From an uncultured Eubacteriales bacterium (GTDB lineage: Bacteria; Bacillota; Clostridia; Oscillospirales; Acutalibacteraceae), in the NCBI GenBank assembly GCA_934466515.1, contig CAKSLH010000002.1, forward strand, positions 1-64,000: a stretch of 64,000 nt of DNA, read 5' to 3'. The notes below the pieces were generated by a model, which made no database searches, had not been told where the DNA came from, and saw only the letters and a list, made by a program, of their open reading frames with translations. The position numbers were made by a program, and so were the translations under genes. Shown here one piece after another: positions 24,247 through 32,655 of the stretch (its first letter is position 1; every line of letters starts with the position of its first letter).

Positions 24247-26211
24247 ATGTCAAAAATCAATTTAGTCAATATCAAACAGGGAACAAAATCTACAAAACGG
24301 TTTTCATGCGGCAATACACTGCCGCTGGTACAGCGTCCTTTTGGAATGGCAGCTTTTGCACCACAGACTAATGGGGCTAATGAACAGTGGTTTTACTATC
24401 CGGAAGACCACTGTATTGAAGGAATTCGTTTAACTCATCAGCCGAGTCCTTGGATTAACGATTATGGAACCTTCCTAATGCTGCCGCAGAATGATGTAAT
24501 TGCGGATGATTACCGCTGGGCATTCGGAGGATATCGCCCACGGGAAGCTGTTCTTACGCCATCCTTGATAAATATCCATTTTCTGCGTCCTATGTGTCAG
24601 TTCAAGATAACGCCAACAGAGCGAGGCGGTAAGGGTCGCTTGAGTTTTAAGACGGACCGTAAGTCCTGCCTGTCACTGTTGCCGGTGATGGGGAATTATG
24701 CTTATCGGATAGATGAAGAAAAGAGCGAGATTATCGGTGTGATTGACGGCCACAGCATGGATGATGCAAAGAATTTTAACATGTACTTTGTGCTACGGTT
24801 TCCAGATGGTTCTGTGGATTTTACAAGAACCAAATTAAGCGCGGATAACGGCACAAAAAAAGGACATCTTCACATTTATTTTAATGTCAAAGATGTGGAA
24901 TTTTCTATCGGTACTTCTTATATCTCTGCGGAACTGGCAGTGCTGGCAATCGACCGGGAAATCGGTGAGAAATCTTTTGATGAGGTCTTGAAGGAAAACA
25001 ATGAAATCTGGGAAGAGCATCTGGAAAGAATCGAAGCGGAATTTGAAGATGAGCGGACGAAAAAGACATTTTATACTTGTCTTTGGCGCACCTTTCTATT
25101 CCCTCACAAGTGTTACGAATATGACAGAAATGGAAAAATGATTCATTATACGCCCTTTGACGGAAGTGTTCATGAGGGACCGCGTTATACGGATAACGGA
25201 TTTTGGGATACCTACCGTACAGTGTATCCTTTATTTACAAAAATTGCGCGAGAAGAGTTCGCAGAGATGTTAGAAGGGTTTGTGAATGATTACCGCGAAT
25301 GCGGGTGGCTTCCGCGCTGGCCTTCCATTGGAGAAGTGGGCTGCATGCCTTCTACATTGATAGATGCAGTGATTGCAACAGCAGTGGTCAACGGAATTGG
25401 CAACAGGAAAACATGGGAGGATGCTTTGGAAGGTATGCTGCATCATGCAAATCACAATGCACCTCATCCGCGCTATGGACGAAACGGAGCAGAATCCTAT
25501 GTGAAGTACGGCTATGTTCCGCGTGATGAGCAGAAGGAAAGCGTGAATCTTACTCTGGATGCAGCTTACGGAGACTGGTGTATCAGCGTAGTAGCTAAGG
25601 TCCTGGGTAGAGAGGTGATTGCAGCAGAGTATGCTAAGAGGGCGAAGAATTACGCAAACCTTTTTGATGCCGAAACCGGATTTATGAGAGGAAGAGATAC
25701 CAAAGGGAACATGACGGATGATTTTGACCCATATATGTGGGGTGGAGAGTATACAGAAGCCTCTGCATGGCAGAGCACCTTTTTTGTTCCACATGACCTT
25801 GATGGTCTTGCAGAACTCTATGGAGGCAAAGATAAGCTGCTTTCTAAGCTTGATGAACTCTTTGCAGCACCGCCGCTGTACCGGGTGACGGGATATGGAT
25901 TTGAAATTCATGAGATGACAGAATTGGCTGCGCAGGATTACGGTCAGTGCGCGATTTCAAACCAGCCAAGTTTCCATCTGCCATATATCTATGCGTATTT
26001 CGGAGAAGTAGAAAAGGCAAGATACTGGGTGCACAAGATGGCATTGGAAGCAATGTCCTATGAGGATGACGGCTTTCCGGGAGATGAGGATAACGGAACA
26101 ATGTCAGCGTGGTATATTTTTGCATGCTTGGGAGAATATCCATTATGCCCCGGAAATGCAGAAAATATAAAGATATCGGGAATTGCAAAACACATCAAAT
26201 TCAGGAGATAA
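24247..26211 (+). CDS. GH92-family alpha-mannosidase (short form, possibly clipped at the C-terminus)
   Basis: A 654-residue calcium-dependent inverting alpha-mannosidase of family GH92 (usually alpha-1,2 among others). The N-terminal beta-sandwich shows FGMAAFAPQ and IEGIRLTHQPSPW. The alpha/alpha-barrel shows DTYRTVYPLF, GWLPRWPSIGEVGCM, NQPSFHLPYIYAYFG and the acidic motif GFPGDEDNGTMSAWYIF, which carries catalytic-site residues. There is no signal peptide, so it is cytosolic. The frame ends soon after YPLCPG (KISGIAKHIKFRR), somewhat earlier than many relatives, just before a degraded stretch. The ribosome site GAGGA lies 7 bases before ATG. It completes the mannoside pathway with GH38 and GH130. 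Confidence 0.92.
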   Translation: MSKINLVNIKQGTKSTKRFSCGNTLPLVQRPFGMAAFAPQTNGANEQWFYYPEDHCIEGIRLTHQPSPWINDYGTFLMLPQNDVIADDYRWAFGGYRPREAVLTPSLINIHFLRPMCQFKITPTERGGKGRLSFKTDRKSCLSLLPVMGNYAYRIDEEKSEIIGVIDGHSMDDAKNFNMYFVLRFPDGSVDFTRTKLSADNGTKKGHLHIYFNVKDVEFSIGTSYISAELAVLAIDREIGEKSFDEVLKENNEIWEEHLERIEAEFEDERTKKTFYTCLWRTFLFPHKCYEYDRNGKMIHYTPFDGSVHEGPRYTDNGFWDTYRTVYPLFTKIAREEFAEMLEGFVNDYRECGWLPRWPSIGEVGCMPSTLIDAVIATAVVNGIGNRKTWEDALEGMLHHANHNAPHPRYGRNGAESYVKYGYVPRDEQKESVNLTLDAAYGDWCISVVAKVLGREVIAAEYAKRAKNYANLFDAETGFMRGRDTKGNMTDDFDPYMWGGEYTEASAWQSTFFVPHDLDGLAELYGGKDKLLSKLDELFAAPPLYRVTGYGFEIHEMTELAAQDYGQCAISNQPSFHLPYIYAYFGEVEKARYWVHKMALEAMSYEDDGFPGDEDNGTMSAWYIFACLGEYPLCPGNAENIKISGIAKHIKFRR

Positions 26212-26355
26212 GTGCATGACAAAAAATCAAAGGCAATACAGATTATTTCAATTATCCTTTGCTTAAGTCTACTTGCAGGAGTCTCAGCATCTGATATAAA
26301 TACGGATTGGATCGATGTCAATAAAGTAGACAGCAAAAAAATCAAACGGGCATAA
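26212..26355 (+). pseudogene. truncated secreted protein, N-terminal fragment
   Basis: GTG 26212 overlaps the GH92 stop and has CAGGAGATA in front. It opens a 47-codon frame with a clear signal peptide (IISIILCLSLLAGVSASD) and a short charged tail ending KKIKRA at TAA, where the IS3-family remnant begins. The gene was evidently cut by insertion and deletion. The product family is unknown; context suggests another surface protein of the glycan locus. Confidence 0.5.
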
Positions 26356-26359
26356 ACAA

Positions 26360-26847
26360 CGCCTCCTTTAGCGGAAAAAGACTGAACAATATTAAGAGAA
26401 TCAAGATATTTCCTGAATTTTTCAGAGGTGAACTGAGAACCCACGGTCAGTATGAAGCATGAGTCCGTATGGCATGCCTGTGGTACTTAAAGCAATGTTA
26501 ACGGTATCTTTGGCAAGTTTAGTATTAATTCTGTCAGATAACTTGAAGGAAACTATTTTCCTTGCAAACAGATCTAAAACAGCACACAGATAATAAAACC
26601 TGCTTGCAGCCCGGATATAGGTGAAATCACATACCCAAACCATATTCGGAGCGGGTTGATTAAAGTTTTTGGCAAGCAGATTGATACAGCTGCTGTCATC
26701 CGTCTTAATTTGAGGAAGCTTAGGCGGCATTTGTAATATGTGCTTCTGTTTACACGGAGAATTCTGCAAAGAGTGGTGATTGAATGTTGATTTGAAAGAG
26801 CTTTTACCGCAATCAATCGTTGTCTGAGTGCGGAGTGAATATTGCAA
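26360..26847 (-). pseudogene. IS3-family transposase OrfB, frameshifted and C-terminally truncated
   Basis: Pieces of an rve-type integrase appear in different frames. An N-terminal piece (VKALSNQHSITTLCRILRVN) lies about 26816-26740, a core piece carries the first Asp (WVCDFTYI) and the second Asp (LHTDRG), and a last piece (GSQFTSEKFRKYLDSLNIVQ) is shifted again. The region with the catalytic Glu is absent. At least two frameshifts are needed, so it is inactive. Confidence 0.8.
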
Positions 26848-26879
26848 TTGCTTTTTTATATGAGATTTTCTTCCTCAAG

Positions 26880-27092
26880 CTATGCGTTACGCTTTTGTAA
26901 TTCTTTGATTTGCTGTGCGCTGATAACAGTGTCATCATCAATTTTTACTTCAGAATAAAGCTTTACCCATTTGGACAAAGCGCTTGAGGATACTCCGTAT
27001 TCGTTATGTATCTGAGCATAACTTTTTCCGGAATGATATAGATTTACTATAGTCTTTTTAAATTCAGATGTGTATTTGTTTTTGGCGGACAT
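26880..27092 (-). CDS. IS3-family OrfA-like helix-turn-helix protein, shortened
   Basis: A 70-residue protein with the IS3 OrfA transposase_8 helix-turn-helix (YTSEFKKTIVNLYHSG, then NEYGVSSSALSKWVKLY). Relatives are about 95-105 residues with a leucine-zipper tail; here it stops after KELQKRNA, so most of the zipper is lost. It would bind the element's ends together with OrfB, but with a broken OrfB it is likely a relic. Confidence 0.75.
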   Translation of the reverse strand: MSAKNKYTSEFKKTIVNLYHSGKSYAQIHNEYGVSSSALSKWVKLYSEVKIDDDTVISAQQIKELQKRNA

Positions 27093-27122
27093 TGTAATTC
27101 CCCTTTACGAAAGCTCTGTACA

Positions 27123-27544
27123 TACCGGAATTAAAGAAATCATTTGATGAAAAGTTGTATCGGGAAATGCTTGACGATTTCGATATCCGAAAAACGTTCT
27201 GCGGATTCGGAGGGGTAAGGCTGGAGGAAATCATGTATGCGATTTACGGCTTGATGGATAATGGTTATACAACAGAGGCTTGTGCACTTGCAGAATCTTC
27301 TGTGAGAGATGTTGTTCGTGCACAATTCATAGCCGAGGCATATACAAGTGATAACAAACCTGCGGTCTCCGGTGTGTGGCCGTCTATCTTCGGAGCCATT
27401 CAACTCATTGATTCCGTCTGGATTTTGAACGGATTCCGTTATGATTCCGGTGCTCCGAGAACGCATACACTGTTTGGCGGAGGATATATTGAAAATCTTC
27501 ATGTGAACGGGAAGATATTTAACGCAGAATCTGTTTCAAATTAG
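27123..27544 (+). pseudogene. C-terminal fragment of a large glycosidase-like protein
   Basis: A frame open from the IS boundary to TAA 27542 encodes about 140 residues without a start codon or ribosome site. It contains FCGFGGVRLEEIMYAIYG, SGVWPSIFGAIQLIDSVW and TLFGGGYIENLHVNGK. The helix-rich aromatic pattern recalls the end of six-hairpin glycosidases, but I cannot name the family. It is the right half of a gene destroyed by the IS3-family insertion; the 26212-26355 fragment could be its left end, which is an inference. Confidence 0.55.
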
Positions 27545-27614
27545 TTGAAAAGAGATTACGCAAATATAGAAATACGGTATATTTTATCGTAGATAATTAT
27601 TAAGGAGGCAAAAA

Positions 27615-28019
27615 ATGAGTAACGGCAATAAAAAAATTTTAGTAGCAGTTATATCCATGTTAATTGTGGCAGTGGCAGGGATTTTATATGTGATATTTGC
27701 ACCTAATGCCGTGAATGGCAGCAAGGCAATTAACGTGATAGTTGTTGATGATAAAGGGAAAGAAACGGTATATAAGACCAGGACGGATGCCGAATATCTG
27801 CGTGAAGCACTGGAAGAAATGAAGGATCTCAAAATAGAAGGAACAGAGGGAGAGTTCGGTCTTTACGTCAATACGGTAAACGGTGTGAAAGCTGACTATG
27901 AGACAGATAAAACATATTGGTCTTTTTACCTGGGTGATAAGCAGTGCAATTATTCTATTGATGAACAACCAATTAAAGATGGAGACACCTTCTATATTAA
28001 ATATATAAACTCGAAATAA
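27615..28019 (+). CDS. DUF4430 (transcobalamin-C-terminal-like) membrane-anchored protein
   Basis: A 134-residue protein with an N-terminal membrane anchor (ILVAVISMLIVAVAGILYVIF, residues 8-28) and an extracytoplasmic DUF4430 domain. Typical strings are FGLYVNTVNGVKADYETDKTYWSFYLGDKQCNYSID and DGDTFYIKYI; the domain is related to the C-terminal part of transcobalamin-like proteins and often sits beside ECF-type vitamin transporters. The ribosome site AAGGAGG lies 7 bases before ATG. The next frame, overlapping its stop as TAATG, breaks off after 10 residues, so its partner has probably been lost. Confidence 0.85.
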   Translation: MSNGNKKILVAVISMLIVAVAGILYVIFAPNAVNGSKAINVIVVDDKGKETVYKTRTDAEYLREALEEMKDLKIEGTEGEFGLYVNTVNGVKADYETDKTYWSFYLGDKQCNYSIDEQPIKDGDTFYIKYINSK

Positions 28020-28051
28020 TGAGATATCTGAAAGCTGTCGTTTATTTTTAA
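28019..28051 (+). pseudogene. stub of a gene coupled to the DUF4430 gene
   Basis: ATG 28019 overlaps the preceding stop codon and opens MRYLKAVVYF before TAA. A tight overlap of this kind is usual for a translationally coupled partner, so this may be the decayed start of one, for example an ECF transporter component. No further coding is visible up to pyrI. The evidence is thin. Confidence 0.25.
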
Positions 28052-28125
28052 AATGCATAAGGCATCCCGATGAAGAGTCAGTTAAACTATATATAGTAAG
28101 GATTATTCTTGTTATATGGGAATTA

Positions 28126-28153
28126 TGTCCGCACCCCAAATACAATGCGGACA
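28126..28153. other. hairpin between convergent DUF4430 and pyrI regions
   Basis: TGTCCGCA (28126-28133) pairs perfectly with TGCGGACA (28146-28153). There is no T run on either side. It lies where the plus-strand sugar locus and the minus-strand pyrimidine operon meet, so it may serve as a weak shared terminator. Confidence 0.4.
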
Positions 28154-28179
28154 GATACTAAAACCTAAATACATTTTTT

Positions 28180-28593
28180 TTAAGCTTTGGATTCACAGTA
28201 AATGCAGCGGTAGATACGGCGCTCTTTATCAGTAAGGCGGAATATATGCGGCAGCTCCTGCTCAGTCGAGGATATACAGCGCGGGTTTTTGCATTTTAAA
28301 ACATTTTTAAGCTCCTGCGGAAGCTCTAATGTTTTTTTCTCTTTAATCTGTCCGTCTTTTATTATGTTTACCGTAACATTTGGGTCTACAAATCCTAAAA
28401 TATCGGTGTCAACATCAAAGTCGGAGTCTATTTTTATGATATCTTTTTTACCGGTTTTTTTACTTGCAGCATTTTTTATAAGCGCCACCGAGCAATCAAG
28501 CGCTTCCAGCCCCAAAAGACGGTATATCTCCATACCTTTGCCGGCTATTATATGGTCTATTACGATTCCGTTTTTAATTGCGTCAATGTTCAT
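28180..28593 (-). CDS. pyrI: aspartate carbamoyltransferase regulatory chain
   Basis: The 137-residue regulatory subunit of aspartate transcarbamoylase, which carries nucleotide feedback control. The N-terminal allosteric domain starts with AIKNGIVIDHIIAGKG, and the zinc domain has the four ligands in CKNPRC and CIYC near residues 110-133. It is the last gene of the pyr operon and overlaps pyrB by ATGA. A PyrI partner implies the allosteric class of enzyme rather than the bare PyrB of Bacillus. Confidence 0.96.
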   Translation of the reverse strand: MNIDAIKNGIVIDHIIAGKGMEIYRLLGLEALDCSVALIKNAASKKTGKKDIIKIDSDFDVDTDILGFVDPNVTVNIIKDGQIKEKKTLELPQELKNVLKCKNPRCISSTEQELPHIFRLTDKERRIYRCIYCESKA

Positions 28594-29504
28594 TGCTCTG
28601 CCTCCAAAAGCTTTAAAATAAGCGCCATGCGCATATATTTTCCGTAAAGCACCTGCTTAAAATAACAGGCTCGAGGGTCTTTGTCTACAACTACGCTGAT
28701 TTCGTTGACGCGCGGCAGAGGGTGCAGAACGCGCAGTTTTTCGCTTGCGAGAGCCATTTTTTCAGAGGTTAAAATATATGAGTCTCTGAGGCGCAGATAA
28801 TCCTCCTCGTTGAAAAAGCGTTCCTTTTGCACACGGGTCATATAAAGTATATCAAGGTCGGCAATAGAGTTTTCAAGGCTGTTGGTCTCGGTGTAATCCA
28901 CGCTCTCTGCATCAAGCTTATCCTTAACATAGCCCGGCAGTTTTAATTCGTCAGGAGAAATAAAAACAAATTTAACCCCCTTATAACGTATGAGTGCGGA
29001 TATGAGCGAATGTACTGTTCTGCCGAATTTAAGGTCGCCGCAAAAGCCAACAGTTAAATTATCAAACCCACCTTTTTCACGGTATATTGTGAGAAGATCG
29101 GCAAGTGTCTGAGTCGGATGGCAATGTCCTCCGTCACCTGCGTTTATAACAGGTATATCTGCATCTCTTGCCGCTACAAGCGGAGCGCCCTCTTTAGGAT
29201 GGCGCATTGCTATTATATCGGCATAGCAGGAAACAACTTTCGCAGTATCTGCCACACTTTCACCCTTTGCAGCAGAAGAGCTTTGCGCCTCTGAAAAGCC
29301 CAAAACACTGCCGCCGAGTTCCAACATTGCCGCCTCAAAGCTTAATCGCGTTCTGGTGGAAGGCTCAAAAAACAGGGTTGCCAACTTCTTGCCCTTGCAT
29401 TTTTCGCTGTATTTTCCGGGGTTTGCTATAATATCATTGGCAATGCCTATCAGCTCTTCAATTTCGGTCGTTGTAAGTTCGGAAATATCTATAAGACTTT
29501 TCAT
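28590..29504 (-). CDS. pyrB: aspartate carbamoyltransferase catalytic chain
   Basis: 304 residues. It catalyses carbamoyl phosphate plus aspartate to carbamoyl aspartate, the committed pyrimidine step. The carbamoyl phosphate motif FFEPSTRTRLSFE lies at residues 47-59, and HPTQTLADL and MTRVQKERF are in place. Length is normal. It lies between pyrE (5 bases upstream) and pyrI (overlap), and should form the mixed PyrBI holoenzyme. Confidence 0.97.
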   Translation of the reverse strand: MKSLIDISELTTTEIEELIGIANDIIANPGKYSEKCKGKKLATLFFEPSTRTRLSFEAAMLELGGSVLGFSEAQSSSAAKGESVADTAKVVSCYADIIAMRHPKEGAPLVAARDADIPVINAGDGGHCHPTQTLADLLTIYREKGGFDNLTVGFCGDLKFGRTVHSLISALIRYKGVKFVFISPDELKLPGYVKDKLDAESVDYTETNSLENSIADLDILYMTRVQKERFFNEEDYLRLRDSYILTSEKMALASEKLRVLHPLPRVNEISVVVDKDPRACYFKQVLYGKYMRMALILKLLEAEQ

Positions 29505-29509
29505 TTACA

Positions 29510-30169
29510 TTACCATTCCTTTGCACCGTTGGTTTTTAGATAATTCTTTATGCGCTCCACATTCTCACGGTTTTTTTCATTTTCTTCAAGGTATTCTATA
29601 ATGTCGTAAACATTAACTATTGAATATACCGGAAATCCGAATTGCTCACCTACCTCCGCCATAGCCGATTTTTCGGACTGTCCCTTTTCACAGCGATCTA
29701 CCATAACAAAGGCTGCCGAAACCTTTACACCCTTAAGCTTTGACAAAACAGACATACTTTCCCGTATCGCAGTACCGGCGGTTATAACATCCTCTACAAT
29801 AACTACTTCTTCGCCGTATTCGGGTTTGTATCCTATAAAAATGCCGCCCTCTCCGTGTTCCTTTTCCTCTTTGCGGTTGAAGAAAAAAGGAACATCCAGT
29901 CCGCTTTCGGAAAGCGCAACCGCCACCGATACTGCTATTGGAATTCCTTTATAAGCGGGGCCGTAAAGCACGGTTTTTTTATCCCCGATTTTTTCAAAAT
30001 ATGCTTTTGCGTAATACTTGCCCAATTTTCTGATTTGGTCGCCGGTTTTAATTTCACCGGCATTTATAAAATATGGTATTTTCCTGCCGCTTTTTGCTGT
30101 AAAATCGCCGAATTTAAGCACTCCGGCATTTTCTAAAAATTCAATAAATTCGTATTTGTAATTTTGCAT
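29510..30169 (-). CDS. pyrE: orotate phosphoribosyltransferase
   Basis: 219 residues from ATG 30169, which has GGAG at the right distance; an in-frame upstream start at 30262 adds a Cys/Lys/Pro-rich stretch unlike the family and lacks a ribosome site. The enzyme joins orotate and PRPP to OMP. The PRPP loop is VVIVEDVITAGTAI near residues 125-138, and the N-terminal KSGRKIPYFINAGEI is typical. A 141-base gap separates it from pyrF, the only sizeable gap in this operon. Confidence 0.95.
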   Translation of the reverse strand: MQNYKYEFIEFLENAGVLKFGDFTAKSGRKIPYFINAGEIKTGDQIRKLGKYYAKAYFEKIGDKKTVLYGPAYKGIPIAVSVAVALSESGLDVPFFFNRKEEKEHGEGGIFIGYKPEYGEEVVIVEDVITAGTAIRESMSVLSKLKGVKVSAAFVMVDRCEKGQSEKSAMAEVGEQFGFPVYSIVNVYDIIEYLEENEKNRENVERIKNYLKTNGAKEW

Positions 30170-30310
30170 TTTAATAACTCCATCTTTAAAAAAATTGATG
30201 TGAAGCGGGAAATATTTGTTTACGTCAGAGCTTTTCGGCTTACAGCAGCCCGGCCGTCGCATTTTACGAATGCCGCCTCACTTTTAAACGGAAAGGCACA
30301 GAGACTTTAA
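30170..30310 (-). other. pyrF-pyrE intergenic gap
   Basis: This is the only gap over 100 bases inside an otherwise overlapping operon. On the minus strand it is GC-rich near 30215-30260 (gccgggctgctgtaagccg can fold) and AT-rich before pyrE. No promoter with good boxes and no T-tracted terminator was found. An internal processing or regulatory structure is possible. Confidence 0.3.
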
Positions 30311-31009
30311 CTAAAGTAAAAATTCTCTGATACAGCGCTCGTAAGCCGCAACAGGGTCTTGTGCGGCGGTTATAGGCCTGCCCACTACTATGTAGTCGCT
30401 GCCTAATTTTCTTGCCTTCTCAGGGGTGGTAACACGCGATTGGTCGCCATTATCGCCGTCTGTAAAGCGTATACCCGGAGTTACGGTCAAAAAGCCCTTG
30501 CCGCAGGCATTATGTACTGTCGGTGACTCAAGCGGAGAGCATACCACGCCGTCAAGTCCGGCGTTTTTTGCGTTTTTTGCGTAGTGCATAACCACATCTT
30601 CCATTTTACCTGTTATAAGTAAATCCTTATGCATTGCATCCTCGTTTGTAGAAGTAAGCTGTGTTACTGCTATAAGCAGAGGGCGTGTGCCGTCTGCTCT
30701 TGTCAGTCCTTCTATTGCGGCTGTCATCATAGCTGAAGTGCCTGCCGCGTGCAGGTTACACATATTAACTTCGAGACGCGATAACACCGCCATTGATTTT
30801 TTTACGGTATTCGGTATATCGTGCAGCTTTAAATCCAGAAATATTTTATGACCTCTTGCCTTAATTTCTCTTACGATTTCAGGACCCTCGGCATAAAAAA
30901 GTTCCATACCTATTTTTACAAACGGTTTTTTGCCCTCAAATTCATCCAAGAATTCAAGACATGATTTTTTATCCGCAAAGTCACATGCTATAATTACATC
31001 CTTACCCAT
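30311..31009 (-). CDS. pyrF: orotidine 5'-phosphate decarboxylase
   Basis: 232 residues. It makes UMP from OMP. The catalytic Asp-Lys-Asp array is in FLDLKLHDIPNTV (residues 57-69), with GMELFYAEGPEI before and VTPGIRF and DYIVVGRPIT towards the end, as in group 1 bacterial PyrF. It overlaps pyrD by 8 bases, so translation is coupled. Confidence 0.97.
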   Translation of the reverse strand: MGKDVIIACDFADKKSCLEFLDEFEGKKPFVKIGMELFYAEGPEIVREIKARGHKIFLDLKLHDIPNTVKKSMAVLSRLEVNMCNLHAAGTSAMMTAAIEGLTRADGTRPLLIAVTQLTSTNEDAMHKDLLITGKMEDVVMHYAKNAKNAGLDGVVCSPLESPTVHNACGKGFLTVTPGIRFTDGDNGDQSRVTTPEKARKLGSDYIVVGRPITAAQDPVAAYERCIREFLL

Positions 31010-31919
31010 TATGTGCTCCTCCTATAATTTCGTTTAAATTAGTTATGCCGTATTTTTCCATTGCAAAAGGCAGTTCTTCTATGATTTTCTTACAGGCATA
31101 CGGGTCTACAAGATTAGCGGCACCCACCTCTGTTGCTGTGGCACCAGCTAACATAAACTCCAAAACATCATCGGCAGTGGCTATTCCGCCCATTCCCACG
31201 ATTGGTATTTTTACTGCCTCATATACCTCATACACCATTCTTATCGCCACGGGCTTTACCGCGGGGCCCGAAAGACCGCCTGTCTTGTTTGCGAGCAGGG
31301 GCTTTTTTGTTTTCAGGTCAATTTTCATACCGAGCAGAGTGTTTATCAGAGATATGCCGTCCGCCCCTTCAGCCTCACACGCTTTGGCTATTTCGGTAAT
31401 ATCGGTGACATTTGGTGAAAGCTTAATAATTATCGGTTTGTTTGTAACTGCCCTTACTGCCTTTGTAACCGCCGCGGCATTTTCGGAATTTGTACCGAAA
31501 GCAAGCCCGCCGCCATGAACATTAGGACATGAAATGTTGATTTCAAACCAGCCTATACTATCATCACCGCTCAGAATTTTTACAGCCGAAACATAGTCAT
31601 CGACCGAAAAACCGCTTACATTCGCCATAACCGGCTTTTTGTAAACCGCTTTAAGAGTTTTAAGCTCGTGATTTAAAACCTTTTCTGCTCCCGGATTTTG
31701 CAGTCCGACAGCATTTAAAAGTCCCTGAGGGCACTCGGCAATTCTGGGCGTCGGGTTGCCGAAACGCGGCTCTTTTGTGGTGCCTTTGAGCGAAATCGAG
31801 CCTAAAATATTTATATCGTAAAACCTTGTGAACTCATAGCCGAAGCCGAATGTGCCGCTTGCCGGAATTACGGGATTTTCAAGCTCGGTACCGCACAGGT
31901 TAACGGACAGATTTACCAT
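31002..31919 (-). CDS. pyrD: dihydroorotate dehydrogenase B, catalytic subunit
   Basis: 305 residues from ATG 31919, preceded by GGAGG within the pyrK end; the longer frame to 31994 merely overlaps pyrK. This is a class 1B enzyme: the FMN-binding barrel has the active-site Cys in EINISCPNVHGGG, plus PVIPASGTFGFG, NKTGGLSGPAVKP and VGMGGIATADD. It needs the PyrK subunit encoded immediately upstream to pass electrons to NAD, which suits an anaerobe. It overlaps pyrK by 7 bases. Confidence 0.97.
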   Translation of the reverse strand: MVNLSVNLCGTELENPVIPASGTFGFGYEFTRFYDINILGSISLKGTTKEPRFGNPTPRIAECPQGLLNAVGLQNPGAEKVLNHELKTLKAVYKKPVMANVSGFSVDDYVSAVKILSGDDSIGWFEINISCPNVHGGGLAFGTNSENAAAVTKAVRAVTNKPIIIKLSPNVTDITEIAKACEAEGADGISLINTLLGMKIDLKTKKPLLANKTGGLSGPAVKPVAIRMVYEVYEAVKIPIVGMGGIATADDVLEFMLAGATATEVGAANLVDPYACKKIIEELPFAMEKYGITNLNEIIGGAHNG

Positions 31920-32644
31920 TCTATTTCCTCCTTTGAAAACACGGGACCCTCGGTGCAAACGCGCTTCGGTCCCTGCTTTGTTTTGCAGGTGCAACCCATA
32001 CAGGCACCCGTGCCGCAGCCCATACGCTCTTCAAAGCTGAACTGACCGCTTGTTTTTGCGGCGTCATACACGGCTTTCAACATCGGCTTCGGACCGCAGG
32101 TGTAAAAATAACTGTAATCGGCGTGTTCCATTGCGGCATTTACAAAGCCTTTAAGTCCGTAAGACCCGTCCGCCGTGGTAACGGCAACATTTGCGCCAAG
32201 CGTTTTGAACTCATCCTCCAAAATTATTTCCGCCCTCGTATTAAAGCCAAGAATTACGCTTACGGTCTTATTTTCCGAGATAAGCTTTTTGCACAGCCCG
32301 AACAGTGGCGGAACACCCACGCCACCGCCTATAAGCAAGGGCCGGTTACCTGAAAGAGAGGTATCGTACCCATTGCCCAGGGCTATTAAAAGGTCCAACC
32401 TTTCACCTTTTTTCACTTTACTTAAAGCTTTTGTTCCGTCGCCGGCTGTTTTGTAAATGATTGTAAGGCTTTTGTCGTCCCAGTCGCATATTGAGATAGG
32501 ACGGCGCAGGTAAAACTCAGGTACTTTAATATTCACAAACTGTCCCGCTGAGGTAATGTGAGATGTTTCGCCCGCCAACACCATTTTAAAAACCGAAGAG
32601 GCTATTTGTTCATTTTGTAAAACTTCATAAAAATCCTGTTTCAT
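31913..32644 (-). CDS. pyrK: dihydroorotate dehydrogenase B, electron transfer subunit
   Basis: 243 residues from ATG 32644 with AAGGAAA upstream; the TTG 32659 alternative overlaps carB. The FAD-binding region is YLRRPISICDW, the NAD site is LLIGGGVGVPPL, and the [2Fe-2S] cysteines are in MGCGTGACMGCTCKT and KRVCTEGPVF at the C-terminus. It forms the heterotetramer with PyrD that moves electrons from FMN to NAD. Confidence 0.96.
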   Translation of the reverse strand: MKQDFYEVLQNEQIASSVFKMVLAGETSHITSAGQFVNIKVPEFYLRRPISICDWDDKSLTIIYKTAGDGTKALSKVKKGERLDLLIALGNGYDTSLSGNRPLLIGGGVGVPPLFGLCKKLISENKTVSVILGFNTRAEIILEDEFKTLGANVAVTTADGSYGLKGFVNAAMEHADYSYFYTCGPKPMLKAVYDAAKTSGQFSFEERMGCGTGACMGCTCKTKQGPKRVCTEGPVFSKEEIEW

Positions 32645-32655
32645 TGTGTTTCCTT

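Larger units (their letters stand above)
26356..27122 (-). mobile_element. IS3-family element, truncated and frameshifted
   Basis: The remains of an IS3-group element hold an orfA-like gene (27092-26880) and a broken orfB-like gene (26847 to about 26360) on the minus strand. The right end probably begins near 27122 (minus-strand TGTACAGAG). The left end is missing: OrfB stops at SFSAKGG, before the third catalytic residue. No target repeat can be identified. The element separates fragments of host genes on either side. Confidence 0.75.

Noticed and set aside
30170..30262. N-terminal extension of pyrE
   Set aside because: The extra 31 residues do not resemble the family, the upstream ATG lacks a ribosome site, and the ATG at 30169 has a good one.
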